NCBI GenBank assembly: GCA_963851325.1
Contig: CAWKOR010000001.1
Coordinates: forward strand, 1,798,001-1,862,000
DNA: 64,000 nt
Origin: DATGKG01 sp963851325
Lineage (GTDB): Bacteria > Desulfobacterota > Binatia > Binatales > Binataceae
Direction of reading: 5' to 3'
Below, one piece after another: positions 42,863 through 51,200 of the stretch (the first letter of the stretch is position 1; each line of letters begins with the position of its first letter). The translations under genes were made by a program, and so were the position numbers. Below the pieces are notes generated by a model. It was not told the DNA's origin. It was given only the letters and a program-made list of their open reading frames with translations, and did no database searches.

Positions 42863-44002
42863 ATGGGATCAGTGCACATCAAGGATGAGGCGCGAATCGG
42901 CTCCGAGGCCAGGGTCAAGCTGCAGCCCTCCGGCTATCTTCAGAAGCTCTATAAGAGCGGCACTCCCGATCTCGGCTGGATGAACAACATGGCCGAATGG
43001 GGCGTGCGCGCCAAGCCCGGCAACCTCGGCCTGCGTCTCAAGGACATCGAGATCGGAACTTACGGCAAGGTGCCCGATCATGGCAGCGACCATCGTTCGA
43101 TGGCGCCGCGCGGTGCGGTTATTCCCGAGGGTTTGCCGTCGCTCGGCTTCACGCTGAACGAAAAGGCCGAGGTATGGGCCGAAAATGCCGCCGAGTTGTA
43201 CGAGGAGGCGGTCGCGCGTCAGTGGAGTTCCGCGCGCGACATCCCGTGGTCGGAGCTGAAGCCGCTGCCCGACGATCTCGAACGCGCGATGTGCCAGCTC
43301 TGCACCTTTCTTACCGAAGTCGAGTTCATCGCAGCCGACGCGCCAACGCGTTGGATGAGCCACATGAACCAGGACTTCTTCGAAGTGAAGATGTTCCTCG
43401 CCACCCAGGCGATGGATGAAGCGCGCCACACCGACGTTTTCCGCAAGCGCGCGCTCGCCAATGGCGGTGGCCTCGGCACCGCAAGCGCTCTGAGTGAGCT
43501 GTCGCTCAAACGGATCTTCGATGCCCCGAGTTTTTCGGCGCAGACCGGACGCCTGCATCTGCTGGGCGAAGGATTTGTGCTGACGCTGTTCCGCCAAGGC
43601 GAGTTCATCGCGCCGAGCCGGGTCGATCAGGAAATCTTCCGCCGCTGCATGCAGGACGAATCGCGTCACGTTGGATACGGCACGATGCATCTGCGCGCGC
43701 AGCTCAAGGCCAACCCCGCGGTCGCGGAGGAAATCCATGAACAGCTCGACGATGGCGAACGCATCCTGCTGGAAACCTTCAGCGTGCCGGAGCAGGTTGA
43801 GCCGATGGCGATCCTGATGGGCGGCGGAGTGAAGAATTTCGACAAGGGCATGGAACTGCAAGGGCAGTTGTGGCGGCGCATCGTCCACGAATACCTGCAA
43901 CGGTGCGATTCGGCCGGCCTCGACCGGCGTCCACGATGCCTCCTGCCGACGGATTTCTCCAAGCTGTTCGAAGCGCCGCAAGATGCCGCTGTCGTTTCCT
44001 GA
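42863..44002 (+). CDS. Ferritin-like di-iron protein (R2-like oxidase/oxygenase)
   Basis: 379 residues from ATG 42863 with GGAGG upstream. Two helix pairs give the classic set of four carboxylates and two His: LTEVEFIAADA, AMDEARHTDVFRKR, LLGEGFVLTLFRQGE and MQDESRHVGYGTM. This is the E/ExxH/E/ExxH layout of R2-type and AurF-related di-iron proteins, which activate O2. It could be an N- or C-oxygenase; the substrate is not clear. It overlaps the next gene by 20 bases, so the two are coupled. Confidence 0.8.
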   Translation: MGSVHIKDEARIGSEARVKLQPSGYLQKLYKSGTPDLGWMNNMAEWGVRAKPGNLGLRLKDIEIGTYGKVPDHGSDHRSMAPRGAVIPEGLPSLGFTLNEKAEVWAENAAELYEEAVARQWSSARDIPWSELKPLPDDLERAMCQLCTFLTEVEFIAADAPTRWMSHMNQDFFEVKMFLATQAMDEARHTDVFRKRALANGGGLGTASALSELSLKRIFDAPSFSAQTGRLHLLGEGFVLTLFRQGEFIAPSRVDQEIFRRCMQDESRHVGYGTMHLRAQLKANPAVAEEIHEQLDDGERILLETFSVPEQVEPMAILMGGGVKNFDKGMELQGQLWRRIVHEYLQRCDSAGLDRRPRCLLPTDFSKLFEAPQDAAVVS

Positions 44003-44447
44003 GCCCGCATGGTTTCTCGCCCTCGGCCGCCTGATGGAGGCCGAGGGCGCGCTTTTTCAACGCCTCGGCTATGCCGAGACGCGATTCGTGGTGCGTGTCA
44101 TACCCGACGAATCGGGCAATGGTGGCGAGACCCTGGTAGGACTGTCGATCGACGGCTATCGAATGATCGACGCCGTCCTCATCGATGATCTTGATAAGTT
44201 CGACGCCGACTTCGTCATATGCGCAAAACGCTCGGTGTGGGATCGGATGCTCAGTGAGATCGCCAAGTCAGGACGGCCTTCCCTGCGGCACACCTTGAGC
44301 TCGCTGGCATTGGTTGGCGAGGAAATGTGGCTCGAGTCGAATGACCAGCTCCGCGAGGACAAGTTCTACCGTTTCAACCAGACTCTTCAGGAAATGCTCA
44401 ACCTCTCATCACGCCTCATCGGTGCGAGTGGCGAATCGCCTCGATGA
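43983..44447 (+). CDS. Small protein coupled to the di-iron protein gene (hypothetical)
   Basis: 154 residues, starting 20 bases inside the di-iron gene. No motif that I recognise; it has an alpha/beta composition (ETRFVVRVIPDESG, GGETLVGLSIDGYR) and a helical C-terminus (FNQTLQEMLNLSSRLIG). SCP2-like lipid-binding proteins have a similar size and end, but the match is weak. A partner or substrate-binding protein for the oxygenase is possible. Confidence 0.55.
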   Translation: MPLSFPEPAWFLALGRLMEAEGALFQRLGYAETRFVVRVIPDESGNGGETLVGLSIDGYRMIDAVLIDDLDKFDADFVICAKRSVWDRMLSEIAKSGRPSLRHTLSSLALVGEEMWLESNDQLREDKFYRFNQTLQEMLNLSSRLIGASGESPR

Positions 44448-44564
44448 CGAGCGCGAGGAACTGCTATCAGCCGCGACACCTTCATCCTTCACCTGGGCTC
44501 TTCACTTATCGCTTCGCAAGCATAATCGACGCCTCGGGTCGTTAAACCAAGCTCGGAGGCAGCT

Positions 44565-45056
44565 ATGAATCCTGGGCATGTGGGAACCTGGACCAGCGAT
44601 TGGGCTTGGAGCCTACCGCTGATCGTGTTGACCGTAATCATCCACGTATGCGGCCTGACCGTCATCGGTGAACGAGTGGTCCATCGTCTGGGCGAAGAAA
44701 CGATTGGGCGTGGCTTCACGCTCCAATTCCCATTGGTGATGGGACTCACATCTCTGGAAGTGACGATGTTGCATGGAATCGAAGCAGGCATTTGGGCCGC
44801 GGCATACCGGTTCCTCGATGCCCTGCCCGATAGCAGGTCCGCGATGCTCTACTCGCTCAATGCGATAACCAGCTATGGCCATGTGAACCTCTACCTGCAA
44901 AGCCGCTGGCAGTTGATGGGCGCGTTAGAGGCACTCAACGGGATGTTGCTCTTAGGGCTGACCACCGCCTTTCTGTTCGCGATGATCCAACGGGTTTGGC
45001 CACTGGGCAGCAGAGAACGACATCACACCCGCGAAACCGGATCTGCGGTTCGTTAG
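44565..45056 (+). CDS. Two-pore-type ion channel-like membrane protein with altered filter
   Basis: 163 residues, three or four hydrophobic segments. The C-terminal AMLYSLNAITSYGHVNLY, then WQLMGALEALNGMLLLGLTTAFLFAMI, resembles the pore and last helix of small K+ channel-like proteins, but the filter T-x-G-Y-G-D is replaced by TSYGHV. GGAGG precedes ATG 44565. A channel with changed selectivity or a non-conducting relative are the options. Confidence 0.6.
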   Translation: MNPGHVGTWTSDWAWSLPLIVLTVIIHVCGLTVIGERVVHRLGEETIGRGFTLQFPLVMGLTSLEVTMLHGIEAGIWAAAYRFLDALPDSRSAMLYSLNAITSYGHVNLYLQSRWQLMGALEALNGMLLLGLTTAFLFAMIQRVWPLGSRERHHTRETGSAVR

Positions 45057-45104
45057 TACCGTAGCTATAGGACCGCAACCCACTATCCAGGCCTGCAATA
45101 ACCG

Positions 45105-45716
45105 TCAATCTTCGAAGCGATGGAAGCGGGTGTGCCAGGTTCCTTTGAAGCATTCAGTGCCGTCTGAAGTTTGAACATAAGTAGCATTGACTTCCATACC
45201 GCCGTCTTTTATCGCGCAAGCCATGTCGGTCTGTTCACTCATTGACCATTTGCCATCGATCGGTTTCTCGGAAGCTATCTGCTTCTGGTCGAAATGAATA
45301 AGGCTGCGTAATCGCACGCGGGAGCTACCATCGCTCCAGAGTACTTCGACTTTCCCGGTGGTTCCGCTGATTTCATATCCTGCGGGAACGTTGGTGTCCA
45401 TTTGAACTCCACTAAACGTAAGCTCGAATTTGCCGGTCTGTTTCCGTCGATAGCATAGCGTGTAGAGCTCGGGCACGAACGGCCCGTTGAGGCATCCGTT
45501 AAGATTCCGAATGGCGTCGGGGGCGGCGACCAGACCTTGCCAGCATCCTATGTACGAGGCCGGCAGGATCTCGATAGTGTTCTGCCCGCCGGTCTGGTCG
45601 CCTTGGTCGTGTTGCGGATAGGAATCAGTGGACTGTGGACGTATCTCAAGCTGCGCGCTCGCGGACACAAGTAACAATGCAACTAGTGCTACAAACCGGA
45701 TCACAATGGTTGCCAC
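45105..45716 (-). CDS. Exported hypothetical protein
   Basis: 203 residues. The signal peptide IVIRFVALVALLLVSASAQ is followed by a soluble domain with several Cys (SYIGCWQGL, LNGCLNGPF, YTLCYRR, DMACAIKDGG, TECFKGTW). It has the look of a small beta-rich periplasmic protein. No family recognised. It stands alone, convergent with the channel-like gene. Confidence 0.6.
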   Translation of the reverse strand: MATIVIRFVALVALLLVSASAQLEIRPQSTDSYPQHDQGDQTGGQNTIEILPASYIGCWQGLVAAPDAIRNLNGCLNGPFVPELYTLCYRRKQTGKFELTFSGVQMDTNVPAGYEISGTTGKVEVLWSDGSSRVRLRSLIHFDQKQIASEKPIDGKWSMSEQTDMACAIKDGGMEVNATYVQTSDGTECFKGTWHTRFHRFED

Positions 45717-45807
45717 ACCTTCGTCGATTTAATGACCAAGCAGCTTAGGTTAATCTTGAAGCGGCGCCAAATCGCTATCGAGGAATGGTATCCGGTTCGA
45801 TGACAGC

Positions 45808-46836
45808 TTAAAAGAAACGATCGTAGTGAATGTGGTCACGTGAGACCTTACGATCAAACATTAACAGTTTCAGAACCGCCTGAATCATTGGCGGCGGACC
45901 TGCGAGGTAGTATTCATAGCTCTTGAAATCGCCCTCCAGCTTCTTGGACAGCAGCTCATGAACGAATCCACGCTCGCCGGTCCATCCCCCATCCACGTCG
46001 CTCTCGGGTACTGAAATGCTCGCATAGTATGACTTGCGTGATTCGAGCTCTGGAATCTCGCGAAGAGCAGCCTCGCCGCATATGTCACGCGGTTCGCGCC
46101 CACCGAAAAAGAAAAGCAGTCGCCGTCCATCCAATGCTCTATCGCGTGCGATCCCCCGCGCGATGGACAGCATCGGCGAAAGTCCGGCGCCTCCTGCGAT
46201 ACATACGATGTCGCGCGGGCTATCCTTCCGTAGATAAGCCAGGCCATAGGGACCATCGAGCGCGATTTCGTCTCCCAGCTTGAGGCGATCGAATAGAATC
46301 CCGGTCGCGGCTCCTTGAGGAACGCGCCTAATCACGAAGCTCCAAAGGCCTTGCGCATTTCCGACGTTAGACATCGAATACGCCCGCAGGCCCGCAACCC
46401 CTTCGAGACTAACCAGACTGTATTGTCCAGGGAGGAACTGTGCCGGCTCCGGCGCTTCGAAGACGAACTCGCGCATGTCGTGAGTAACATCGCACACCCC
46501 GACCAATCGTCCGACAAAGCGGCAAGGGCGAATCTGCGCAAGATACTCGTCGCTCAGGTTCGCTTTGATCACACAGTCAGAGCGCGGTTGCGACTGGCAG
46601 GCCAGCATCACTCCACGTTCGTGATCGCGCTTCGTCAGGCCCGGAGCTTCAAGCCACATCGACTCGACAACCCCGTCGGCGACCATAAACTTACAGGTAC
46701 CGCATGATCCTACATTACATTCATAGCTGAGGCCGTAGCCTGCTCGCAGGCCGGCCCGCAGAATAGAGTCATTGCTTGCGCAAGGGAAGCTCTTTTCGGT
46801 TCCCTGAATAGTTATCCTATGAATATTGCTTTGGAT
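45808..46836 (-). CDS. Ferredoxin reductase with N-terminal 2Fe-2S domain (no ordinary start codon)
   Basis: About 342 residues. The plant-type ferredoxin domain has YECNVGSCGTC plus a later Cys in MLACQSQP. An FAD domain (LRAYSMSNV) and NAD domain (IVCIAGGAGLSPMLSIARG, YLAGPPPMIQ) follow, as in phenol hydroxylase and PaaE/BenC-type reductases. It would pass electrons from NAD(P)H to the neighbouring di-iron oxygenase. Between the ferredoxin stop (46840-46842) and the conserved region there is no ATG, GTG or TTG. ATC 46836 (eight bases from GGAG) and ATT 46824 are the candidates. The first ATG, 46686, would remove the three clustered cluster ligands. Confidence 0.8.
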   Translation of the reverse strand: MQSNIHRITIQGTEKSFPCASNDSILRAGLRAGYGLSYECNVGSCGTCKFMVADGVVESMWLEAPGLTKRDHERGVMLACQSQPRSDCVIKANLSDEYLAQIRPCRFVGRLVGVCDVTHDMREFVFEAPEPAQFLPGQYSLVSLEGVAGLRAYSMSNVGNAQGLWSFVIRRVPQGAATGILFDRLKLGDEIALDGPYGLAYLRKDSPRDIVCIAGGAGLSPMLSIARGIARDRALDGRRLLFFFGGREPRDICGEAALREIPELESRKSYYASISVPESDVDGGWTGERGFVHELLSKKLEGDFKSYEYYLAGPPPMIQAVLKLLMFDRKVSRDHIHYDRFF

Positions 46837-46839
46837 GAC

Positions 46840-47130
46840 TTAGCTCCGTGCCGAATCATCACCAAAGGTGACTTCCAGATCGCTGGTGGGACGGGCCGAG
46901 CAGGTTAGAATGAAACCCTCGGCTCGCTCATCGTCGAAGAGTGCGAATGATGAGGTTTCTCCCATATCGACCTTGCCGGAGAGAAGCAAAGCCTTGCAAG
47001 CACCGCACATTCCGTGCGCGCATCCGTATGGCCAGTTGATTCCCGCAGCTAAGGCAGCCTCGAGAATGGTCTGGCCGTCGGCGACTGAAATGACCTGCCC
47101 GGAAGGCTTCAACGTGACTCGAAAAACCAT
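46840..47130 (-). CDS. 2Fe-2S ferredoxin
   Basis: 96 residues of the plant/adrenodoxin type. The cluster ligands are YGCAHGMCGACKA (C-x4-C-x2-C) and the later ILTCSARP. It probably serves as electron carrier for the PaaA-like oxygenase upstream. It has the same reading frame as the reductase that follows, separated only by one TAA codon. Confidence 0.85.
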   Translation of the reverse strand: MVFRVTLKPSGQVISVADGQTILEAALAAGINWPYGCAHGMCGACKALLLSGKVDMGETSSFALFDDERAEGFILTCSARPTSDLEVTFGDDSARS

Positions 47131-47185
47131 ATACCTGTTAGTTCGAGACCAACTACCGCTCGATTGTTAGGCTGAGGGGCGCGCC

Positions 47186-47965
47186 TTACAGATACTTGCG
47201 ATTCGAGGCTGGATCCGGAATCGGAAGTCCGACCTTGTTGAGTAACTCGTTAACCTCGATGATGAACTCGTCGCGCATCTGCTTGTTGCTACGTTTGCGC
47301 AGCCCCCACTTGATGAAATCGTATTGACGCTTCGAACTGTCGGAGCCGAACATATCGAGACCCGCCGCATACCACTTTGGAAGATGATGTTCTGCGGCGC
47401 GGCGACCTTCGTCGGTCTGGCAAACTCTCCGCAACAGGGTGTAGCCGAAGGCCGCGTGGCCGACCTCCTCGCGCCAGACACGTTCCGAGATTTTCGCCAG
47501 CGGAGCATAGGTGCAGCCGACCCATTCGAAGCCCATATAAGCGCCCTGACGATCACCGAAGAAGCTGAAGAACGCGTACTCGACCCACTCCTCCGAACGA
47601 TCGCGCATTTCGAACAGATAGATAGGAAGCGGAGTGGACATGAACTTCTGATCTATCTTGACCCCGAGTCCTTCAAGGATCTTCCACCAGTAGCTAGCGT
47701 GCCTTACCTCCTCAGCCCAGAAAGCCGCATACTCCACCTTGTCATCCGGCTGCGGCGCGATAGCCAGAGGGCGCTGCAGAGTCCTTTCGGGGACCAGCAT
47801 GTATTCCAGTTCAATTCGAGCCTGAATCGACAACATCCTTATCAACAAATCGCGATAGTCAGCCGGAAGGTCGTCGGGTCCCTCGAAGTCTTTTACGCCA
47901 GTGAGGGCCCGATACTGATTGTCATACTGCTGCTCGCTAACTCCGAGACTGCCGTGTGCCGCCAT
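47186..47965 (-). CDS. PaaA/PaaC-family di-iron oxygenase subunit
   Basis: 259 residues. Di-iron motifs: RIELEYML (Glu), WAEEVRHASYWW (E-x2-H) and VWREEVGHAAFG (E-x2-H), with GFEWVGC near a further Glu. The PF05138 family includes PaaA and BoxB, which epoxidise aryl-CoA thioesters. The gene lies two bases after an aryl ligase gene, so an aryl-CoA substrate is likely. AGGAG precedes the ATG. There is no PaaC-like partner, so it may act alone with the two redox proteins. Confidence 0.8.
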   Translation of the reverse strand: MAAHGSLGVSEQQYDNQYRALTGVKDFEGPDDLPADYRDLLIRMLSIQARIELEYMLVPERTLQRPLAIAPQPDDKVEYAAFWAEEVRHASYWWKILEGLGVKIDQKFMSTPLPIYLFEMRDRSEEWVEYAFFSFFGDRQGAYMGFEWVGCTYAPLAKISERVWREEVGHAAFGYTLLRRVCQTDEGRRAAEHHLPKWYAAGLDMFGSDSSKRQYDFIKWGLRKRSNKQMRDEFIIEVNELLNKVGLPIPDPASNRKYL

Positions 47966-47967
47966 GA

Positions 47968-49665
47968 TTACTTCTCCTGTAAGGTTTGAAGGTGCTCGTG
48001 CTGGCTCCGTTCCTGAATGAGGATCTGCTCGATCCGCTCGCGCAGCACCTTCTTGGCTATCTTACCGACCGCGGTTTTCGGAAAGCTCTCGACAACTTCT
48101 ATCCGCTCCGGGAACTTGAACTTCGCAACTCTTTTCTGTTCCAGATGCGCGATGATCTCACGCAAAGCAATCGCCACTCCCGGCTCGCAGATCACAAACA
48201 GGCATCCACGCTCACCTACTATCGGATCTGACATCGGCACGAGAGCGGCGGCACAAACCTTAGGATGATCGATGACCAGGTTCTCAACTTCTTCGGCGCT
48301 AATCTTCTCGCCCGCGCGGTTGATCATATCCTTAACCCGGCCTGCAACTACCAGGCGCCCTGAGTCATCAACTAGAAGCATATCACCGGTGCGATAGAAC
48401 CCGTCCTCAGTGAAAGCGCGGCGATTGTGCTCCGTCGCCTTGTAGTAGCCGCGAATAGTGTAGGGTCCACGAACGAGTAACTCCCCTGTTCCGCCGACGA
48501 CGACGTCCCTGCCTTCCTCATCCACCACCCGATACTCATCATGCAGTGAAACTGGAAGACCTACGGTTTCCAACACCACCGGATCCGGATCACTAAGCCT
48601 GGTAGTAGTGATGAATCCTTCCGCCATGCCAAGGACCTGCTGAACCCGACAGCCGAAGACTTCGAGTGCGCGCCTGGCCGAGGTCGGCAGGAACTTGGCG
48701 CCGCCCGCAATAATTTGCTTCAGCGACGACAGGTCCCGCTTAAGGATCTGCTGGCGCTCCATTAGCGAGATGTAGAGCGCGGGGACTCCCGGCATGGCAG
48801 TGATTCGCTCGCGCTCGATAGCATCGAGAACGTCATCCGGAGCGGCGGATTCGAGAAGAACCGCGGTGCCGTTCGCGAGCAGGGTCCCCATCAAACCTGG
48901 AGCGGCTAGCCCGAAGTTGTGCGAGACGGGGATAGCTATCAGGAAGATAGTGCGGGAATCAATTTCGCACACCTCATTCATCGCGCGCGCGTTGTACAGA
49001 TAATCGGCGTGCGTGCGCGGGATCAGCTTCGGCAGCCCGGTGGTTCCGCCGGAAACCAGAAACAGCGCGACGTCGAATGGGTCGGCGCGAAACTCAGGTC
49101 GCGTAGCCGCCCGGTTCTCGATAAGTTTCCGAATGCTCAGGAATCCGGGCGCATCGACCGTAGTGGCACCTGACGTCAGCACAAATTTCAGGCGAGGCTG
49201 TTGCTTCTTAAGCGTGCGCGCCATCTCCGCGTAATCGAAATTCCGATGGCCAGGGGCGATCGCGTACCCAACCGCATCGCTGTGTTCGAGAAAGAACCCG
49301 ATCTCGGCCTCGCGATGCGCCGGGAGCGCCATGATCGGCAACACGCCAAGTTTCGAAAGCGCCAGGTACAGCATCGCGAACTCGGTTTGATTGGGAAGCT
49401 GCACGACCACGCGATCGCCCGGACGCAAACCGGCACCGTACAGTCCATCGGCCAGCCGTTCACTTCCCTCGGCCAACTCGGCATAGGTAGTCCGCGATTG
49501 CGATGCGATGATCGCAGTCTTACCCGGCGTTTGTCGCGCGACCGCCGCGATTGCCTCGTCGATGGTTTGGTCGCGCCACAATCCCAACCGCCGATAATGC
49601 TCCGCGATGGGTTGCGGCCACGGAGTGCAATCTTCAAGCATGGCAAGCTGTGACCGAGCGCTCAT
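47968..49665 (-). CDS. Aryl-acid adenylating ligase (EntE/DhbE type)
   Basis: 565 residues, ANL superfamily. The motifs are SGGTTGLPK (P-loop), VISHNFG-like IPVSHNFGLAAPG, GMAEGF and YRTGDMLLVDDSGRLVVAGR, with the C-terminal KTAVGKIAKK Lys. EntE/DhbE enzymes activate 2,3-dihydroxybenzoate or salicylate; the Asn in SHNFG aligns with the DhbE residue that contacts the 2-hydroxyl, so an ortho-hydroxy aryl acid is likely. The product is probably the CoA thioester, as no siderophore genes lie nearby. ATG 49665 or 49641 may be the start. It overlaps a possible TetR site. Confidence 0.8.
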   Translation of the reverse strand: MSARSQLAMLEDCTPWPQPIAEHYRRLGLWRDQTIDEAIAAVARQTPGKTAIIASQSRTTYAELAEGSERLADGLYGAGLRPGDRVVVQLPNQTEFAMLYLALSKLGVLPIMALPAHREAEIGFFLEHSDAVGYAIAPGHRNFDYAEMARTLKKQQPRLKFVLTSGATTVDAPGFLSIRKLIENRAATRPEFRADPFDVALFLVSGGTTGLPKLIPRTHADYLYNARAMNEVCEIDSRTIFLIAIPVSHNFGLAAPGLMGTLLANGTAVLLESAAPDDVLDAIERERITAMPGVPALYISLMERQQILKRDLSSLKQIIAGGAKFLPTSARRALEVFGCRVQQVLGMAEGFITTTRLSDPDPVVLETVGLPVSLHDEYRVVDEEGRDVVVGGTGELLVRGPYTIRGYYKATEHNRRAFTEDGFYRTGDMLLVDDSGRLVVAGRVKDMINRAGEKISAEEVENLVIDHPKVCAAALVPMSDPIVGERGCLFVICEPGVAIALREIIAHLEQKRVAKFKFPERIEVVESFPKTAVGKIAKKVLRERIEQILIQERSQHEHLQTLQEK

Positions 49666-49668
49666 TCA
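49659..49668 (-). promoter_or_regulatory. Possible TetR half-site overlapping the ligase start
   Basis: TGAATGAGCG on the minus strand resembles the half TGAATAAGCG of the palindrome upstream of the TetR gene (50429-50444). It overlaps the first start codon of the aryl ligase gene. A half-site alone is weak evidence. Confidence 0.3.
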
Positions 49669-49704
49669 TTTTGTACATACACGCGACCTTGGCAACGACG
49701 CCCG

Positions 49705-50418
49705 TCAAGCCACCCTTCGGCGGCCCTTGCGGCTCCGCGCTGATCTCATGATCCCAAGCGCGATTGGTTCGAGCTCGTCGAGGTACTCCTCGACTGTCGA
49801 GTACTGAGCAAGAATCCAGCGTCGGATCGCCCAGGCCTGGCAAAGATGCATCAGCGAAATCAACTTCAACTCGATCGAATCGGGCTCAAAATCGCCGCTC
49901 CGGATCGCCGGCTGCGCCGAGCGCTTGAGCAGTTCGAGGATGCGCTGATCTCGCTCGAAAAGCGGACGCCGCTGGTCGGGCGTCAGAGTTTTGGTCTCCT
50001 GGTATGCGAGCCTGGTGTATTGACGATTCTGATCGATCATGTCTCCGTAAGCGCGAAACACCTTGAGGAAAATTTCCGCCGGGCTAAGGCTGCGGGCTTC
50101 CGACTCGATTTGCTGCTCGACCGCGCGGACGGTCTGCTCAATCTGGCCCTGGCTATCCTCCAAAATGTAGCGAAGAATGTCATCCTTGGTGTCGAAGTAG
50201 TTGAAGACCGCACCCACGCTCATGTCGGCGGACTGCGCAACCGACCGCACCGTGGTGGTGTGATAGCCGTAGCTGATGAAGAGCGGCAGCGCGGCCTTGG
50301 CGATTCGAGCCCGACCCTCGCGCAGCCTGGCTTCGTCGCCAACCTGCGTACTCGGCGACGGCGTTTTCACCGTGAGCCCGGTTTTCGATTCGCGTAGGCG
50401 CTGGGTTGCAGATTTCAA
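49705..50418 (-). CDS. TetR-family transcriptional regulator
   Basis: Up to 237 residues. The N-terminal HTH reads RIAKAALPLFISYGYHTTTVRS and MSVGAVFNYFDTKDDILRYI, the TetR pattern. The C-terminal ligand domain has YGDMIDQNRQYTRLA. It precedes the aryl ligase/oxygenase operon on the same strand and probably controls it in response to an aryl-CoA. The first start in frame is TTG 50418, so the true start may be later. The palindrome at 50429-50444 would allow self-control. Confidence 0.85.
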   Translation of the reverse strand: MKSATQRLRESKTGLTVKTPSPSTQVGDEARLREGRARIAKAALPLFISYGYHTTTVRSVAQSADMSVGAVFNYFDTKDDILRYILEDSQGQIEQTVRAVEQQIESEARSLSPAEIFLKVFRAYGDMIDQNRQYTRLAYQETKTLTPDQRRPLFERDQRILELLKRSAQPAIRSGDFEPDSIELKLISLMHLCQAWAIRRWILAQYSTVEEYLDELEPIALGIMRSARSRKGRRRVA

Positions 50419-50428
50419 TCGGATCCTC

Positions 50429-50444
50429 GAATGAACGCTTATTC
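50429..50444. promoter_or_regulatory. Operator-like palindrome upstream of the TetR gene
   Basis: GAATGA-ACGC-TTATTC is an inverted repeat (one mismatch per arm) directly upstream of the TetR reading frame. Outer CTCGAA and TTCGAG arms add symmetry. TetR proteins usually bind such sites in their own promoter. Confidence 0.5.
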
Positions 50445-50547
50445 ACTTCGAGTACTCCTGTCAAGGAAAAGCACGGAGCGAGGCATCCGCGTTGAGTAAG
50501 AGCTTGCCGGCTGGTTTTGCTAGCTTCGAGGGCGAGGTTCATGGCCA

Positions 50548-51102
50548 GTGCTATATCTGATCGGCGGGGCTCCACGGGCGGGCAAATCGATTCTCGCGCG
50601 ACGGCTGCTCACGATGCGCAAGGTTCCATACTTCCCCACCGACCTTCTGATGATGGGGCTGGCAAAGTCCATGGCGCTGCCTGGTCTGAATCCTCACCAT
50701 AGCGCGCAAACCCGCTCTCCGATGATGTGGCCGATCCTCCGCGGGATCGCGACCACGATCGTGGAGAATGGCGATGACTATCTTCTCGAAGGCGATGTTC
50801 TGATGCCTGAGAACGCCGCCGAACTGCGCAATCGCTTCGGCGCGGCGGTGAGAGCGTGCTTCCTCGGTTACGAAAATGTCGATCCAGCGCGAAAGATGCG
50901 GGACATTCGCAGACACGACGCCGACCGGAGTGAGTGGACTTACGATTGCGATGACGCGCATCTGATGCGCCTGATCGGAGAGTTTAAAACCTTGAGCGAG
51001 GAATTGCGGCGCGAATGCGCCGATTACGATTTGCGCTACTTCGACGGCTCGGAGGATCTCCTCGCCACAGTGGAAGCGGCCGTCGCGTATTTGGGTTCCT
51101 GA
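50548..51102 (+). CDS. P-loop NTPase/kinase-like protein
   Basis: 184 residues. LIGGAPRAGKSILARRLL holds the Walker A motif near the N-terminus. VPYFPTDLLMMGLAKSM and DDYLLEGDVLMPENAAEL resemble small nucleoside- or phosphoglycerate-kinase-like proteins. ATP binding is likely; the substrate is not clear. The start is GTG 50548. It is divergent from the TetR gene. Confidence 0.65.
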   Translation: MLYLIGGAPRAGKSILARRLLTMRKVPYFPTDLLMMGLAKSMALPGLNPHHSAQTRSPMMWPILRGIATTIVENGDDYLLEGDVLMPENAAELRNRFGAAVRACFLGYENVDPARKMRDIRRHDADRSEWTYDCDDAHLMRLIGEFKTLSEELRRECADYDLRYFDGSEDLLATVEAAVAYLGS

Positions 51103-51152
51103 ACAGCTTTTCACGAGCGCATCGCCGGTAGCGCTTCATCGCGGAAAATGAA

Positions 51153-51181
51153 GAAGCGGCGCAGGATGCCTGCGCCGCTTC
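51153..51181. terminator. Strong hairpin, terminator of the RRM gene
   Basis: A perfect 13-base stem (GAAGCGGCGCAGG paired with its complement) with a three-base loop, 19 bases past the stop of the minus-strand RRM gene and followed on that strand by TTCATTTTCC. It also lies after the plus-strand P-loop gene, so it may work in both directions. Confidence 0.7.
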
Positions 51182-51200
51182 AGCTTGATGCCTATGTGGC

